Positions 7,541 to 14,613 of a stretch of DNA of 15,843 nt are shown here, piece after piece. The position numbers were made by a program, and so were the translations under genes. The stretch is taken from assembly GCA_964636625.1 (NCBI GenBank), contig CAZWUL010000026.1:1-15843 (forward strand), written 5' to 3'. Origin of the DNA: CAZWUL01 sp964636625 (GTDB taxonomy: Bacteria > Atribacterota > Phoenicimicrobiia > Phoenicimicrobiales > Stramentimicrobiaceae). The notes below the pieces were generated by a model. It ran no database searches. It had not been told where the DNA came from and was given only the letters and a program-made list of their open reading frames with translations. Within the stretch, counting starts at the first letter, position 1. Each line of letters starts with the position of its first letter.

Positions 7541-9598
7541 ATGACTAAAAAAAAGCTTTCTTCAGAAAAACAGGCTAATTTACGCCGGCAGGCAGAGCAG
7601 ATACTCCAGGGGAAAAACCCCCAGCTGTCAGAAAATCTTGCTCTATTATCATCCGAAGAACAACAGCAGTTACTCCATGAACTACAGGTGCATCAGGTCG
7701 AGCTGGAGATACAGAATGAATCACTGCGTCAGACACAGGATAATCTTGAATCCTCTAAATTACGTTATTTTAATCTTTATGATCTTGCTCCGGTAGGCTA
7801 TTTTACTTTAAACGAAGAAGGTTTAATCCTGGAAGCAAATCTCACCGCAGGCAATCTACTGGGTATGACCACAAGTACTTTGACCAACAAGCCCTTAACC
7901 CGCTTTATCTTTCCTGAAGATCAGGACATCTATTATCATCACCGTAAACAGCTTTTTGATACCAATACACCGCAGGTGTGTGAGTTGAGACTGGTAAAAA
8001 AAGACAATTCCCTGTTCTGGGTACGGCTGGAGTCAACCAGGGCACAGGATAGTGAGAATGGAAATAACTTAAGCTATACCGTGATAAGTGATATCAGTGA
8101 GCGTAAACTGGCAGAAGAAAAGTTGGATAAAAACGAAAAAAAATTCACAACTATCTTGAATATGTCAAGAGAATTCATCCTTCTGACAGATCTAAAAGGA
8201 AGAATTCTTACTGCCAATGAGTCGATGGCTCAACATTTGGGAACCAACCTGGAAACACTGCTGCAGGGTTATATTTATGATTTTCTACCACCTGGTGTTG
8301 CCCAAAAACGAAAATTACAGTTTAAGCAGGTGATAGAAAGTGGGGAACCGCTTTATTTTGAAGATGGAAACTTAGAAAAGATTTTTTTAAATTCACTTTA
8401 TCCAATTTTTGATTCAGCAGAAAAAATTATCGGACTGGCACTTATCGGAATGGACATCAGCGAGCGAAAACAAGTAGATATTATCCGTTCTGAAAGAATG
8501 GCAATGGCAGGTCAATTAGCAGCAGGAGTTGCACATGAATTTAATAATCTATTGAGTATTATTAACAATAGTGCAGAATATGCAAAGTGCATTACTGGGG
8601 ATGAGAATGAGCTAAAGAAATACCTGGATCTGATTATTAAAAGCGGCAACAGGGGAGCCCAGGTTGTGAAAAAGCTGCTTACTTTTACCAAAATAATTAA
8701 ACTTGAAAAAGAGTCAGTTGATTTGAAAGACATAATCGAAGAAGTTATAGAATTAATTAATAAGGATTTGGAGAATTGTTCAATTACAGTGGTAAGGAAT
8801 TATTCAGATATTCCGGCAACTTTAATAGATGTTGGTCAGATACAGCAGGTTTTTTTAAACCTGATTATCAATGCCAAAAATGCAATGCCTGAAGGCGGGG
8901 AGCTAAACATAAAGGTGGAACAGGAAGAACAATATCTAAAAATTCAGTTCCATAATACAGGCAAGACCATAAACAAAGAAGATTTAGATAGATTATTTGC
9001 CCCATTCTTTGTGACTAGTGTGCAGAATAAAAATGGAATACCGGGTACAGGTTTGGGTCTGGCTGTTTCATATGGAATCATAAAAGCACATAAAGGGACA
9101 ATCAAAGCAGAAAGCAAAAATGGTGAAGGAACAACATTTACCATATTATTACCCGTTAAGAGGGATAAAAATATGACAAAAACTCTACCTAAAACGGCAA
9201 CAGGGTTATTTAATAAGGATAAAAGAAAATTAAAATCAGCTAAGATTTTAATTGTAGAAGATGAAGTTGAGACAGGACAATTATTTAAAAAGGTTTTGGA
9301 TGAAAAGGGCTATTCTGTAACCGTTGCAGAAAGTGGAGAAAATGCATTTAATTTGTGCAGAAAAACAAAGTTTGATTTGATTTACCTGGATATTGTTTTC
9401 TCGGGGATTTGTGGAATTTCTTTATTTAAAAAAATAAGAAAAATTTCTCCAAAAACAAAAATAATATTTTTAACAGGTAAAATAATTGAAATTAAAGTTG
9501 CAAGAATGTGTATTGATGAAGGTGCCATAGGTTTTTTGCGAAAACCAATTCCATTAAAAAACCTGGTTAGCTATACTGAAAAAACACTGAAAGAATAA
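7541..9598 (+). CDS. PAS-PAS hybrid histidine kinase with C-terminal receiver
   Basis: The protein has 685 residues and no membrane segment. An N-terminal helical part (1-75) has the LLHELQVHQVELEIQNE motif common before PAS domains of this class. PAS1 covers about 76-190 (LYDLAPVGYFTL), PAS2 about 198-310. HisKA has VAHEFNNLL with His332. The ATPase domain has the N-box NLIINAKNAM (440-449) and G2 GTGLGLA (502-508). The receiver (about 566-685) has Glu573/Asp574, phospho-acceptor Asp617, Thr645 and Lys668. The G1 box reads HNTGKTI (471-477), with Asn in place of the usual adenine-contacting Asp. AAAGGGGAT just before the ATG is a good ribosome site. It probably shares the sigma-54 transcript with the CheB-CheR gene. 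No DNA-binding output domain is present, so output is by phosphotransfer or protein contact. Confidence 0.93.
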   Translation: MTKKKLSSEKQANLRRQAEQILQGKNPQLSENLALLSSEEQQQLLHELQVHQVELEIQNESLRQTQDNLESSKLRYFNLYDLAPVGYFTLNEEGLILEANLTAGNLLGMTTSTLTNKPLTRFIFPEDQDIYYHHRKQLFDTNTPQVCELRLVKKDNSLFWVRLESTRAQDSENGNNLSYTVISDISERKLAEEKLDKNEKKFTTILNMSREFILLTDLKGRILTANESMAQHLGTNLETLLQGYIYDFLPPGVAQKRKLQFKQVIESGEPLYFEDGNLEKIFLNSLYPIFDSAEKIIGLALIGMDISERKQVDIIRSERMAMAGQLAAGVAHEFNNLLSIINNSAEYAKCITGDENELKKYLDLIIKSGNRGAQVVKKLLTFTKIIKLEKESVDLKDIIEEVIELINKDLENCSITVVRNYSDIPATLIDVGQIQQVFLNLIINAKNAMPEGGELNIKVEQEEQYLKIQFHNTGKTINKEDLDRLFAPFFVTSVQNKNGIPGTGLGLAVSYGIIKAHKGTIKAESKNGEGTTFTILLPVKRDKNMTKTLPKTATGLFNKDKRKLKSAKILIVEDEVETGQLFKKVLDEKGYSVTVAESGENAFNLCRKTKFDLIYLDIVFSGICGISLFKKIRKISPKTKIIFLTGKIIEIKVARMCIDEGAIGFLRKPIPLKNLVSYTEKTLKE

Positions 9599-9637
9599 AT
9601 CAAAATATACTTTTTATCACCCCCCGTATAGAATATA

Positions 9638-9662
9638 GAATTCATTGTATTTTTATGAATTC
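9638..9662. repeat. Inverted repeat GAATTCAT / ATGAATTC
   Basis: An 8-bp perfect inverted repeat with a 9-base spacer, 40 bases after the hybrid kinase stop. It is not preserved as a hairpin in the homologous module near 4220. It may be a weak terminator or chance in AT-rich DNA. Confidence 0.3.
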
Positions 9663-9687
9663 AGAATTTAATACAGTAATGCGATTC

Positions 9688-9727
9688 TATGTTCGATAGA
9701 CCATAATAGGGCATGATAACCATAGTT
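9688..9727 (+). promoter_or_regulatory. Putative upstream activator site, copy 2
   Basis: TATGTTCGATAGACCATA (9688-9705) is the counterpart of 4268-4285, with 16 of 18 bases the same, and keeps the TATGKT-N6-ACCATA symmetry. AACCATAGTT (9718-9727) is conserved as well (compare 4296-4305). An upstream position matching 4252-4269 (about 9672-9689) is diverged. The block sits 133-172 bases before the -24 element at 9860, close to the copy 1 spacing. Confidence 0.65.
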
Positions 9728-9737
9728 GGGGGGGGGG
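9728..9737. repeat. G10 homopolymer tract between activator site and promoter
   Basis: Ten consecutive G directly after the conserved AACCATAGTT, in otherwise AT-rich DNA. The homologous position in copy 1 has only four G (4307-4311 region). Tracts of this length are prone to slippage, or could be an assembly artefact. Confidence 0.7.
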
Positions 9738-9803
9738 TAAATAAAAATAAAATTATTTCCAAAATAAGGATTAGATAAAAATATTTTTAGGGATATAAGT
9801 CTT

Positions 9804-9847
9804 ATAAAAAGGGCATTTAGAGAGATCTAAATGCCCTTTTTATTTTT
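9804..9847 (+). terminator. Rho-independent terminator, copy 2
   Basis: A perfect 18-bp stem (9804-9821 with 9826-9843, core AAAAAGGGCATTTAGA) closes on a GAGA loop, with a T run at the 3' side (to 9847). It ends the hybrid kinase transcript about 205 bases after its stop and lies 13 bases before the next -24 element, as in copy 1. Confidence 0.88.
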
Positions 9848-9859
9848 AAAAAGACAAGT

Positions 9860-9874
9860 TGGCACAATAGTTGC
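9860..9874 (+). promoter_or_regulatory. Sigma-54 (-24/-12) promoter of the envelope gene run
   Basis: TGGCAC (9860-9865), five bases, TTGC (9871-9874) then T. This is a full match to the sigma-54 consensus and differs from the promoter at 4433-4447 in one base of the spacer. Transcription should begin near 9886. The conserved TATATAG follows both promoters. Confidence 0.9.
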
Positions 9875-9885
9875 TATTTATATAG

Positions 9886-10047
9886 TTACAGGAGGGAATT
9901 TATATTCAGGGAAGAAAATACAGAAAAAGAGAGATATAAGGTATCTCCTAAAAGCTGGACTTGCCCAAATCTGTAGTTTGGTGTTATGTATCATGTTTTT
10001 GGTAGTGACTGTTCACTGCCAACAAAAATATAAAGGAGGATTTTAAA
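9886..10047 (+). other. Leader of the envelope operon, possible small ORF remnant
   Basis: A strong purine-rich element, ACAGGAGGG (9888-9896), stands just after the expected transcript start but no ATG, GTG or TTG follows at usable distance. The frame ending at 10044-10046 is open and encodes a hydrophobic stretch (CSLVLCIMFLVVTVHC) near its end, but its only ATG (9831) is inside the terminator, upstream of the promoter. It may be a broken small membrane protein gene or an untranslated leader with a spare ribosome site. The AAAGGAGGA at 10032-10040 serves the next gene. Confidence 0.35.
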
Positions 10048-11352
10048 ATGTCAAAAATATTATTTCCAACCAGAAGGAATATATTGAATTATGTGCTGCT
10101 TGCCCTAACATTGCTGCTTTGTTTTACGGTAACCACAACCGGATTTGCCCAGACTGCCGTTCAACCAGAAACAGAAAAGATGAAAAGCATTCAGATTATT
10201 AACCCCAGCCCGCCTTTTTCTCTTAGATTATGGCTAGCCAAAGAGGGTGCAACAACCTATCAGGCCGGAGAGAGGATCGAGATTCTTTTTCAGGCTTCTC
10301 AGGATTCTTTTGTCCGCATATATGGTTATGACAGTGAAGGAAGGGTAAAGATACTTTTCCCGAACCAGTACTCTCAACAGGATTTTGTCAGGGCAGGAGA
10401 AACCAGATCTATCGAAGGAATTATCGATCCTGCTTCCAAACCGGGCATCGAATATATTCAGGGATTTGCCATTACCAGGTCGGTATCATTCAACCCGAGA
10501 GAAGACGAATTGATTGCCAAGCAGTTTATGCCTGAGGTAAGTACCGATTACCGGAAATACAGCGAAATGATCAGAGGTATTATAGCAACCATACCGAATT
10601 CGGCCTGGACTTCAAGTAATCTCTTAAGCTATACGGTAAGACCTATACCCCCACCTCCGACAAATTATGGTAGGGTTATTGCTCATTCCAAGCCAAATGG
10701 TGCGGAAGTATACCTGGACAATAACTATATGGGGACAACTCCTATTAACTTAGATCGGATTACTCCCGGACAGCACCGCATCAAGTTTGTTATGGCCGGT
10801 TATCAGGAATTCACTGAGAATATCAATGTTTCTCCTTCCCGGACTAGCACCATCTCGGCCAGTTTAGTGCCTATCCCGGAATACGGGACAGGTTCACTCA
10901 CTATTTACTGTAATGAAGCCGGAGCAAACATCTATCTGGATGGGACCTATAAAGGAAGAACTTCAGGCAGGGATTTAGTGGAAGTAAAGAATATTAAACA
11001 GGGCTACTATGAGTTGATGGTGACCAAAGAGGGATATCAGGACTGGGTCAGCACTGTTTTGGTTATTTCCAACCAGACTCAATCCATTTCCACCTATCTG
11101 GCGCCTGATGTGAAAGAGGGTTCAATTAGCATTCGCAGCAATGTAAGCGGAGCAAAAGTCTTTGTCAATGGAACTTATATGATAACAACCTCATCTTCTC
11201 AAGTCAAAAGCCTGCAGGATATGAAGGAAGGGTTATATGAGATTACCCTGACTAATGACGGGTATCGAACCTGGGTAGAAGAAGTATGGGTTTATGCCGG
11301 TGAGACCACTCCCATCGATGTCAGGATGAGTAAGATTACCATGGAGTATTAA
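10048..11352 (+). CDS. Secreted DUF4384 protein with three PEGA domains
   Basis: The protein has 434 residues. A Sec signal peptide covers about 1-35 (hydrophobic core YVLLALTLLLCF, likely cut after GFAQ). A DUF4384-like domain follows at about 55-170 (LWLAKEG...YQAGERIEILFQAS, IYGYDSEGRVKILFPNQ), then a proline hinge (PIPPPPTNYG, 199-208) and three tandem PEGA-type beta repeats at about 207-274, 281-352 and 357-428 (SKPNGAEVYLDNNYMGTTP is the clearest). PEGA repeats are found in surface and periplasmic proteins and are thought to bind surface layers or glycan; DUF4384 is of unknown function. It is the first gene after the sigma-54 promoter, with a strong ribosome site (AAAGGAGGA). It likely acts outside the cytoplasmic membrane. 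Confidence 0.88.
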   Translation: MSKILFPTRRNILNYVLLALTLLLCFTVTTTGFAQTAVQPETEKMKSIQIINPSPPFSLRLWLAKEGATTYQAGERIEILFQASQDSFVRIYGYDSEGRVKILFPNQYSQQDFVRAGETRSIEGIIDPASKPGIEYIQGFAITRSVSFNPREDELIAKQFMPEVSTDYRKYSEMIRGIIATIPNSAWTSSNLLSYTVRPIPPPPTNYGRVIAHSKPNGAEVYLDNNYMGTTPINLDRITPGQHRIKFVMAGYQEFTENINVSPSRTSTISASLVPIPEYGTGSLTIYCNEAGANIYLDGTYKGRTSGRDLVEVKNIKQGYYELMVTKEGYQDWVSTVLVISNQTQSISTYLAPDVKEGSISIRSNVSGAKVFVNGTYMITTSSSQVKSLQDMKEGLYEITLTNDGYRTWVEEVWVYAGETTPIDVRMSKITMEY

Positions 11353-11392
11353 TAAATACAATTAGAGAAGCGAAAAAGCGGTAAAAGTGAAG

Positions 11393-11430
11393 CTTCAGGG
11401 CTCTAAAAGCATCTCCATAGAGCCCTGAAG
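11393..11430 (+). terminator. 13-bp perfect hairpin after the PEGA gene (partial terminator or mRNA stability element)
   Basis: CTTCAGGGCTCTA (11393-11405) pairs perfectly with 11418-11430 around a 12-base loop. It is GC-rich for this region but has no T run behind it (TAAAATAG), so it may protect the 3' end of the first message or weaken read-through rather than stop transcription. Confidence 0.5.
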
Positions 11431-11446
11431 TAAAATAGAGAACAAT

Positions 11447-11462
11447 TTATCCTTAAGGATAA
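11447..11462. repeat. Palindrome TTATCCTTAAGGATAA before a small membrane gene
   Basis: A perfect 16-base palindrome 17 bases before the ATG at 11480, next to the ribosome site AAAGAAAGGA. A different small hairpin (12468-12485) occupies the same place before the paralogous gene at 12502. Could be an operator or chance. Confidence 0.4.
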
Positions 11463-11479
11463 AAGAAAGGATAAATCAA

Positions 11480-11695
11480 ATGAAAATAAACACAAAAATA
11501 GCCATTGTTTTCATGATAGTGGGGATAGCGTCTTTGGCCTTATCATTGATTCTGGGTGGCATTATTTTTACAGGTGGTTTATTACTGCTGTTGGTATTTG
11601 GTAGAAAACAGGAGGATTTCATCACAGGTAAGGCACCGCTGATTCTGCTTGGTTATAGATTTAAATTTGAAAGGAGCTATATCAATTATATTTAA
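11480..11695 (+). CDS. Small membrane protein, apparently a shortened paralogue of the protein at 12502
   Basis: A 71-residue product. Residues 1-20 (MKINTKIAIVFMIVGIASLA) match the start of the protein at 12502 (MKTNTIIAIVLIIVGIGIFA), and LGGIIFTGGLLLLLVFGRKQ matches its second membrane segment, VGGIALVGGIVMLVMQKKK. The roughly 30-residue loop between the two segments is missing, so both hydrophobic stretches run together. The tail after residue 45 has no counterpart and may come from a shifted reading frame. The ribosome site AAAGAAAGGA is shared with the paralogue. Possibly a decaying duplicate; function unknown. Confidence 0.6.
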   Translation: MKINTKIAIVFMIVGIASLALSLILGGIIFTGGLLLLLVFGRKQEDFITGKAPLILLGYRFKFERSYINYI

Positions 11696-11769
11696 TATAA
11701 GAAGGAAATTGCCTATGAAATTAAATAAATAAAAGGTAATAAATCTTTAATAATAAAGGAGATATCAAA

Positions 11770-12453
11770 ATGAAAAAAGGAACCTTAGTTTTTATACTTG
11801 TTGTACTTTTGACTCTGTCAGCTACCGGTTTTGCTTATGCCCAGTTGACGAATGAAGAAACCAAAATAGAAAGAAGTACTGCAGTATTAGAGGAAATGGC
11901 TTCCCGTAAAGACCAGGCGGGCGCATTCAGCCAGCTATTAGCAAAGGCAGAAGGAATTGTCATCTACCCCAAATTGGTAAATATAGGATGGGGTATCGGC
12001 ATCATGTTTGGAGATGGAATCGTCCTGAGAAAAGACCCCAATACTGGTCAGTGGTATGGTCCGGCATTTATCGAACTAAAAACCGGCTCGGTTGGCCTGC
12101 AGGCCGGTATTCAGGAAGTATCTGTGGTACTGCTGTTGATGGACGAGAAGGGTCTGGATGTCTTTAAAAGAACTGATTTTGAAATTGGAGCGGATATCAG
12201 TATTGCTCCTGGACCCTTGGGAGACTCTATACAGGCTGATATTGATTTAAATGATTCTATTTATAGCTATTCTTACAGCAAGGGTATCTATGCCGGCTTT
12301 ACCTTATCCGGTTCAGTTGTTAAGGCGGATAGTAAGGCAAACAGAGATTTCTATGGAGAAAGTATCACCAGTGAAGAAGTTATAAATAACAACCGGGTAA
12401 ATAACGAATTAGCTTTAGGCCTGGTACGGTTAATAAGAGAGATTAGCCAGTAA
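11770..12453 (+). CDS. Secreted SYLF (Ysc84/DUF500) domain protein
   Basis: A 227-residue protein. The signal peptide covers residues 1-24 (FILVVLLTLSATGFAYA, cut before Gln25). The rest is a SYLF domain: AKAEGIVIYPKLV (58-70), GWGIGIMFGDGIVL (73-86), FELKTGSVGLQAG-like segment (100-113, here FIELKTGSVGLQAG), the Ser/Tyr-rich IYSYSYSKGIYAGFTLSGS (164-182) and NRDFYGESIT (191-200). SYLF domains bind phosphoinositides in eukaryotes; bacterial members are mostly exported and of unknown role, with likely membrane association. A strong ribosome site (AAAGGAGAT) precedes the ATG. Its place among membrane and stress-type genes suggests envelope work. Confidence 0.92.
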   Translation: MKKGTLVFILVVLLTLSATGFAYAQLTNEETKIERSTAVLEEMASRKDQAGAFSQLLAKAEGIVIYPKLVNIGWGIGIMFGDGIVLRKDPNTGQWYGPAFIELKTGSVGLQAGIQEVSVVLLLMDEKGLDVFKRTDFEIGADISIAPGPLGDSIQADIDLNDSIYSYSYSKGIYAGFTLSGSVVKADSKANRDFYGESITSEEVINNNRVNNELALGLVRLIREISQ

Positions 12454-12467
12454 GAATAATTAAAAAG

Positions 12468-12485
12468 TCTATCTAATGAGATAGA
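12468..12485 (+). repeat. Small hairpin TCTATCT-AATG-AGATAGA
   Basis: A 7-bp perfect stem with a 4-base loop, between the SYLF gene and the ribosome site of the next gene. It stands at the same place as the palindrome at 11447-11462 relative to the paralogous gene. It may influence translation of the small membrane protein. Confidence 0.4.
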
Positions 12486-12501
12486 AGAAAGGATAAAAAG
12501 A

Positions 12502-12723
12502 ATGAAAACAAACACAATTATAGCCATTGTATTAATCATTGTCGGTATCGGCATCTTTGCCTATCAGGGCGTAACTTACACTACCAGAGAGAAAGTTGCT
12601 GACATTGGGCCGGTGGAAATAACAGCAGATAAAACTAATACCTTCCCCCTGCCACCAGTTGTTGGCGGTATAGCGCTGGTAGGCGGTATTGTAATGCTGG
12701 TCATGCAGAAAAAAAAGACCTGA
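12502..12723 (+). CDS. Small two-segment membrane protein (YQGVTYTTREKVADIGP family)
   Basis: A 73-residue product with membrane segments at about 6-21 and 52-69 and a polar loop between them carrying YQGVTYTTREKVADIGP and LPPVVGG; the C-terminus is the basic QKKKT. I recall this loop motif from many short conserved hypothetical proteins in diverse bacteria, but cannot give a firm family name or function. The ribosome site is GAAAGGA. A shortened paralogue lies at 11480. The loop would face the periplasm if both ends are cytoplasmic, as the basic C-terminus suggests. Confidence 0.82.
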   Translation: MKTNTIIAIVLIIVGIGIFAYQGVTYTTREKVADIGPVEITADKTNTFPLPPVVGGIALVGGIVMLVMQKKKT

Positions 12724-12804
12724 TAATGCTTAGGCACCGGATTATAATTAAGTGCCATATTTAAAAGAAGTTATATAAACATTTTATAAAGGAGGAAATT
12801 AGAA

Positions 12805-13467
12805 ATGAAATTAAATAGAAAGACATACTTTGTATTAATGATGTTACTGTTCTTTATCGTTTCTCAGATATTTATTCTTAATAGTATTGCCCAGCAGCTA
12901 CGGATTTCCAGTAATGCTCAACCGCAGGCAGTAGAATATCTGCAAAGGGCAGTAAATAAGATGGAAGAAGCTCTTGCTACCTATCAGGGGGCTAATTATC
13001 CAGGTAGAAAATTATGGGCTGAAGCTATTGATTATGCCCAAATATCTATCGATATTGAACCCAATTTTATTGAAGCCCATTATTACCTGGCAATGATGTA
13101 TCAACATACCGGCTGGTTTTACCGAGAAGCAGTGCAATGGGAAAGATATCTGGAGCTAGTCCAGCAGATGGATATGGCTTCAGCCTCTCCTGAGGCTAAA
13201 CAGAATTTAGCCCATGCCTATTACCGTTTGGGTTCTAATTACTATCAGAAGGGGGATATTAATAAGTCTTTTAACTACTTTTTAAAGTCGACTGAAGAAT
13301 ATCCTGATTCAATCGAATCCAATTACTGGCTTGCTCGGGTCTACTATGAAACTGGAGACTACAATCAGGCTGCCCATTATTACCAGCAAGTGCTGAATCT
13401 GCAGCCCGGCAACGAAGAAGCCAGATATTGGCTAAGACAGTCACAGCTGAGGCTTGGAGGAAATTAG
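12805..13467 (+). CDS. Exported or membrane-anchored TPR protein
   Basis: A 220-residue protein. An N-terminal hydrophobic segment at about 8-28 (VLMMLLFFIVSQIFILNSIA) is a signal peptide or anchor, with possible cleavage near AQQ. Tetratricopeptide-type helix pairs follow: about 70-103 (AEAIDYAQISIDIEPNFIEAH), 135-168 (LAHAYYRLGSNYYQKGDINKS) and 170-205 (LARVYYETGDYNQAAHYYQQ). TPRs hold protein partners; here probably in the periplasm or at the inner membrane, perhaps among the other exported products of this run. A consensus ribosome site (AAAGGAGGAA) precedes the ATG. No enzymatic domain is visible. Confidence 0.87.
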   Translation: MKLNRKTYFVLMMLLFFIVSQIFILNSIAQQLRISSNAQPQAVEYLQRAVNKMEEALATYQGANYPGRKLWAEAIDYAQISIDIEPNFIEAHYYLAMMYQHTGWFYREAVQWERYLELVQQMDMASASPEAKQNLAHAYYRLGSNYYQKGDINKSFNYFLKSTEEYPDSIESNYWLARVYYETGDYNQAAHYYQQVLNLQPGNEEARYWLRQSQLRLGGN

Positions 13468-13500
13468 CAAACAAAAGGGTCTTTTGGTCTCGATTGTTTG
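13468..13500 (+). terminator. Weak terminator-like repeat after the TPR gene
   Basis: CAAACAA (13468-13474) pairs with TTGTTTG (13494-13500), and inside it CAAAAG-GGT-CTTTTG (13472-13486) forms a competing stem. A T-rich stretch follows only after ten more bases. It may attenuate transcription before the first lipoprotein gene. Confidence 0.35.
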
Positions 13501-13547
13501 AAGTATTTTAAATTTTTAAAAGATTAAAAAGAAAGAAGGAATTAAAT

Positions 13548-13886
13548 ATGAAAAGTATACTTTTAAAGAAATTTTTCCTGTCACTCTTGATTATTTCTAT
13601 CCTGTCTATTGGATTAACGGGTTGTTTGGATATTACAGTTCCGTCAACAAAAGCAACTGTAAAATTAATCGTTTCGGGAGATTATACCTATAATTTGTAC
13701 ATGGATGGTGATAAAGTTTTTTCTGATAAACCAAAGGGAACCTATACTTTAACTAACGTTTCTATCGGAGAACACACCTTCGAAGCGATTGATGTATGGG
13801 GAGCAAGTTGGGGGTATGACAGCGAAACAAAATACATCTCGGCAGGAACGAACAATGTTTATCTATATCCACCATATACACCATAA
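13548..13886 (+). CDS. Lipoprotein with one PEGA-like beta domain
   Basis: A 112-residue product. The signal peptide ends in the lipobox LTGC with lipidated Cys26, followed by LDIT; no Asp at +2, so outer-membrane or outer-leaflet sorting is possible. The mature part is a single domain of about 70 residues (LIVSGDYTYNLYMDGDKVF, GTYTLTNVSIGEHTFEAID, WGYDSETKYISAG), resembling a PEGA repeat. The protein at 14614 is its paralogue with two copies of the domain. The two genes also share the sequence before the ATG (AAAAAGAAAGAAGGA) and a hairpin behind the stop, so the whole unit was duplicated. Function unknown; a surface binding role is inferred from the domain type. Confidence 0.85.
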   Translation: MKSILLKKFFLSLLIISILSIGLTGCLDITVPSTKATVKLIVSGDYTYNLYMDGDKVFSDKPKGTYTLTNVSIGEHTFEAIDVWGASWGYDSETKYISAGTNNVYLYPPYTP

Positions 13887-13930
13887 TGTTAGAAATAAAC
13901 TATTTAATTGAGATGTAAATCAACTGAAAT

Positions 13931-13963
13931 AGTAAGAGCAGATTTCTTAAGTCTGCTCTTACT
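13931..13963 (+). terminator. 12-bp hairpin after the first lipoprotein gene
   Basis: AGTAAGAGCAGA (13931-13942) pairs perfectly with 13952-13963 around the loop TTTCTTAAG. The core GCAGA-YTTCTTAAG-TCTGC recurs after the second lipoprotein gene (15235-15253). There is no immediate T run, so termination may be partial. Confidence 0.6.
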
Positions 13964-14021
13964 TCCAGGAAGCTTACTTTTTTACAAATTAAAATAATTT
14001 ATGAAGAAAGAAGGTAAAAAT

Positions 14022-14198
14022 ATGAAAACACAGGCGCCAAAATCAATTACCTGGCTGATATCTGTTATTGTGGCAGCTTTAGGAGTACTTCTATATCTTA
14101 GGATTATTTTAATACCCGTGCTTGCACCTTACAGTTTCTGGCTTGTTGCAGGGGCTTTTACATTACTTGCACTGGGGAATATACTGAAAAACCTTTAA
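14022..14198 (+). CDS. Small two-segment membrane protein
   Basis: A 58-residue product starting MKTQAPKSITW. Two hydrophobic segments lie at about 9-27 and 30-54, with FWLVAGAFTLLALGNILKNL at the end. I chose the ATG at 14022 because GAAGAAAGAAGG (14003-14014) is then the ribosome site; the in-frame ATG at 14001 would place that purine element inside the gene and has no site of its own. Similar short proteins (KTQAPK start, LALGNLLKG end) are widespread but uncharacterised. Role unknown; its place in the run suggests an envelope or stress function. Confidence 0.8.
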   Translation: MKTQAPKSITWLISVIVAALGVLLYLRIILIPVLAPYSFWLVAGAFTLLALGNILKNL

Positions 14199-14244
14199 TT
14201 AGAAGCAATATTTTTTAGATATCCAAATAAAGGAGGATACCATA

Positions 14245-14535
14245 ATGGATAGAAAAGCTTTTATTGACAATCTGGATGCTCAACTCAAACAGTGGGATGG
14301 TGAGATTGAAAAGATGGAGAAATCTATAATTAAAGAAACAGAAGAAGACCCCAGGGAAGTGTACAATAAAAAATTTGAAGAATTTCGAAACAAAAAAGAA
14401 GAAGCGCAAAAAAAATTAGAGGAACTGAAAAAAGCTGATGACGACAGTGCCTGGGATGACTTGAAATCAGGGGTTGAAAAAACATTTGACAATATCAAAA
14501 ATACTTTTAACTCTGTTATGTCTAAGTTTAAGTAA
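14245..14535 (+). CDS. Small coiled-coil stress-type protein (sll1863-like)
   Basis: A 96-residue protein, highly charged, without signal peptide or membrane segment, so cytoplasmic. It opens MDRKAFIDNLDAQLKQWDGE, continues as a long Lys/Glu helix (about 18-66, KKFEEFRNKKEEAQKKLEELKK) and ends with an amphipathic part, AWDDLKSGVEKTFDNIKNTF. This pattern is that of small coiled-coil proteins related to the cyanobacterial stress-responsive Sll1863; the molecular role is not known. The ribosome site is the strong AAAGGAGGA. It stands between the two lipoprotein genes. Confidence 0.83.
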   Translation: MDRKAFIDNLDAQLKQWDGEIEKMEKSIIKETEEDPREVYNKKFEEFRNKKEEAQKKLEELKKADDDSAWDDLKSGVEKTFDNIKNTFNSVMSKFK

Positions 14536-14613
14536 ATTAAACAAATCAGACACTAACTACTAGAATTGTAGTATAAATTTTAAAAAAATTAAAAAGAAAG
14601 AAGGATTAAAAAA

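Noticed and set aside
8440..8460. CTGGCAC resembling a -24 element
   Set aside because: Inside the hybrid kinase gene, with no -12 GC element at the right distance.
9831..10046. 71-codon plus-strand ORF starting MPFLFLKRQVG
   Set aside because: Its ATG is part of the terminator stem and lies upstream of the sigma-54 promoter, so the transcript from that promoter would not contain the start. Only the 3' part is kept, as a leader.
11715..11730. ATGAAATTAAATAAATAA, a five-residue-like ORF with a ribosome site
   Set aside because: It resembles the start of the TPR gene (12805) but stops after four codons; too short to call even as a remnant.
14001..14021. Upstream ATG for the small membrane protein
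   Set aside because: It has no ribosome site of its own, and the purine-rich element after it serves the ATG at 14022.
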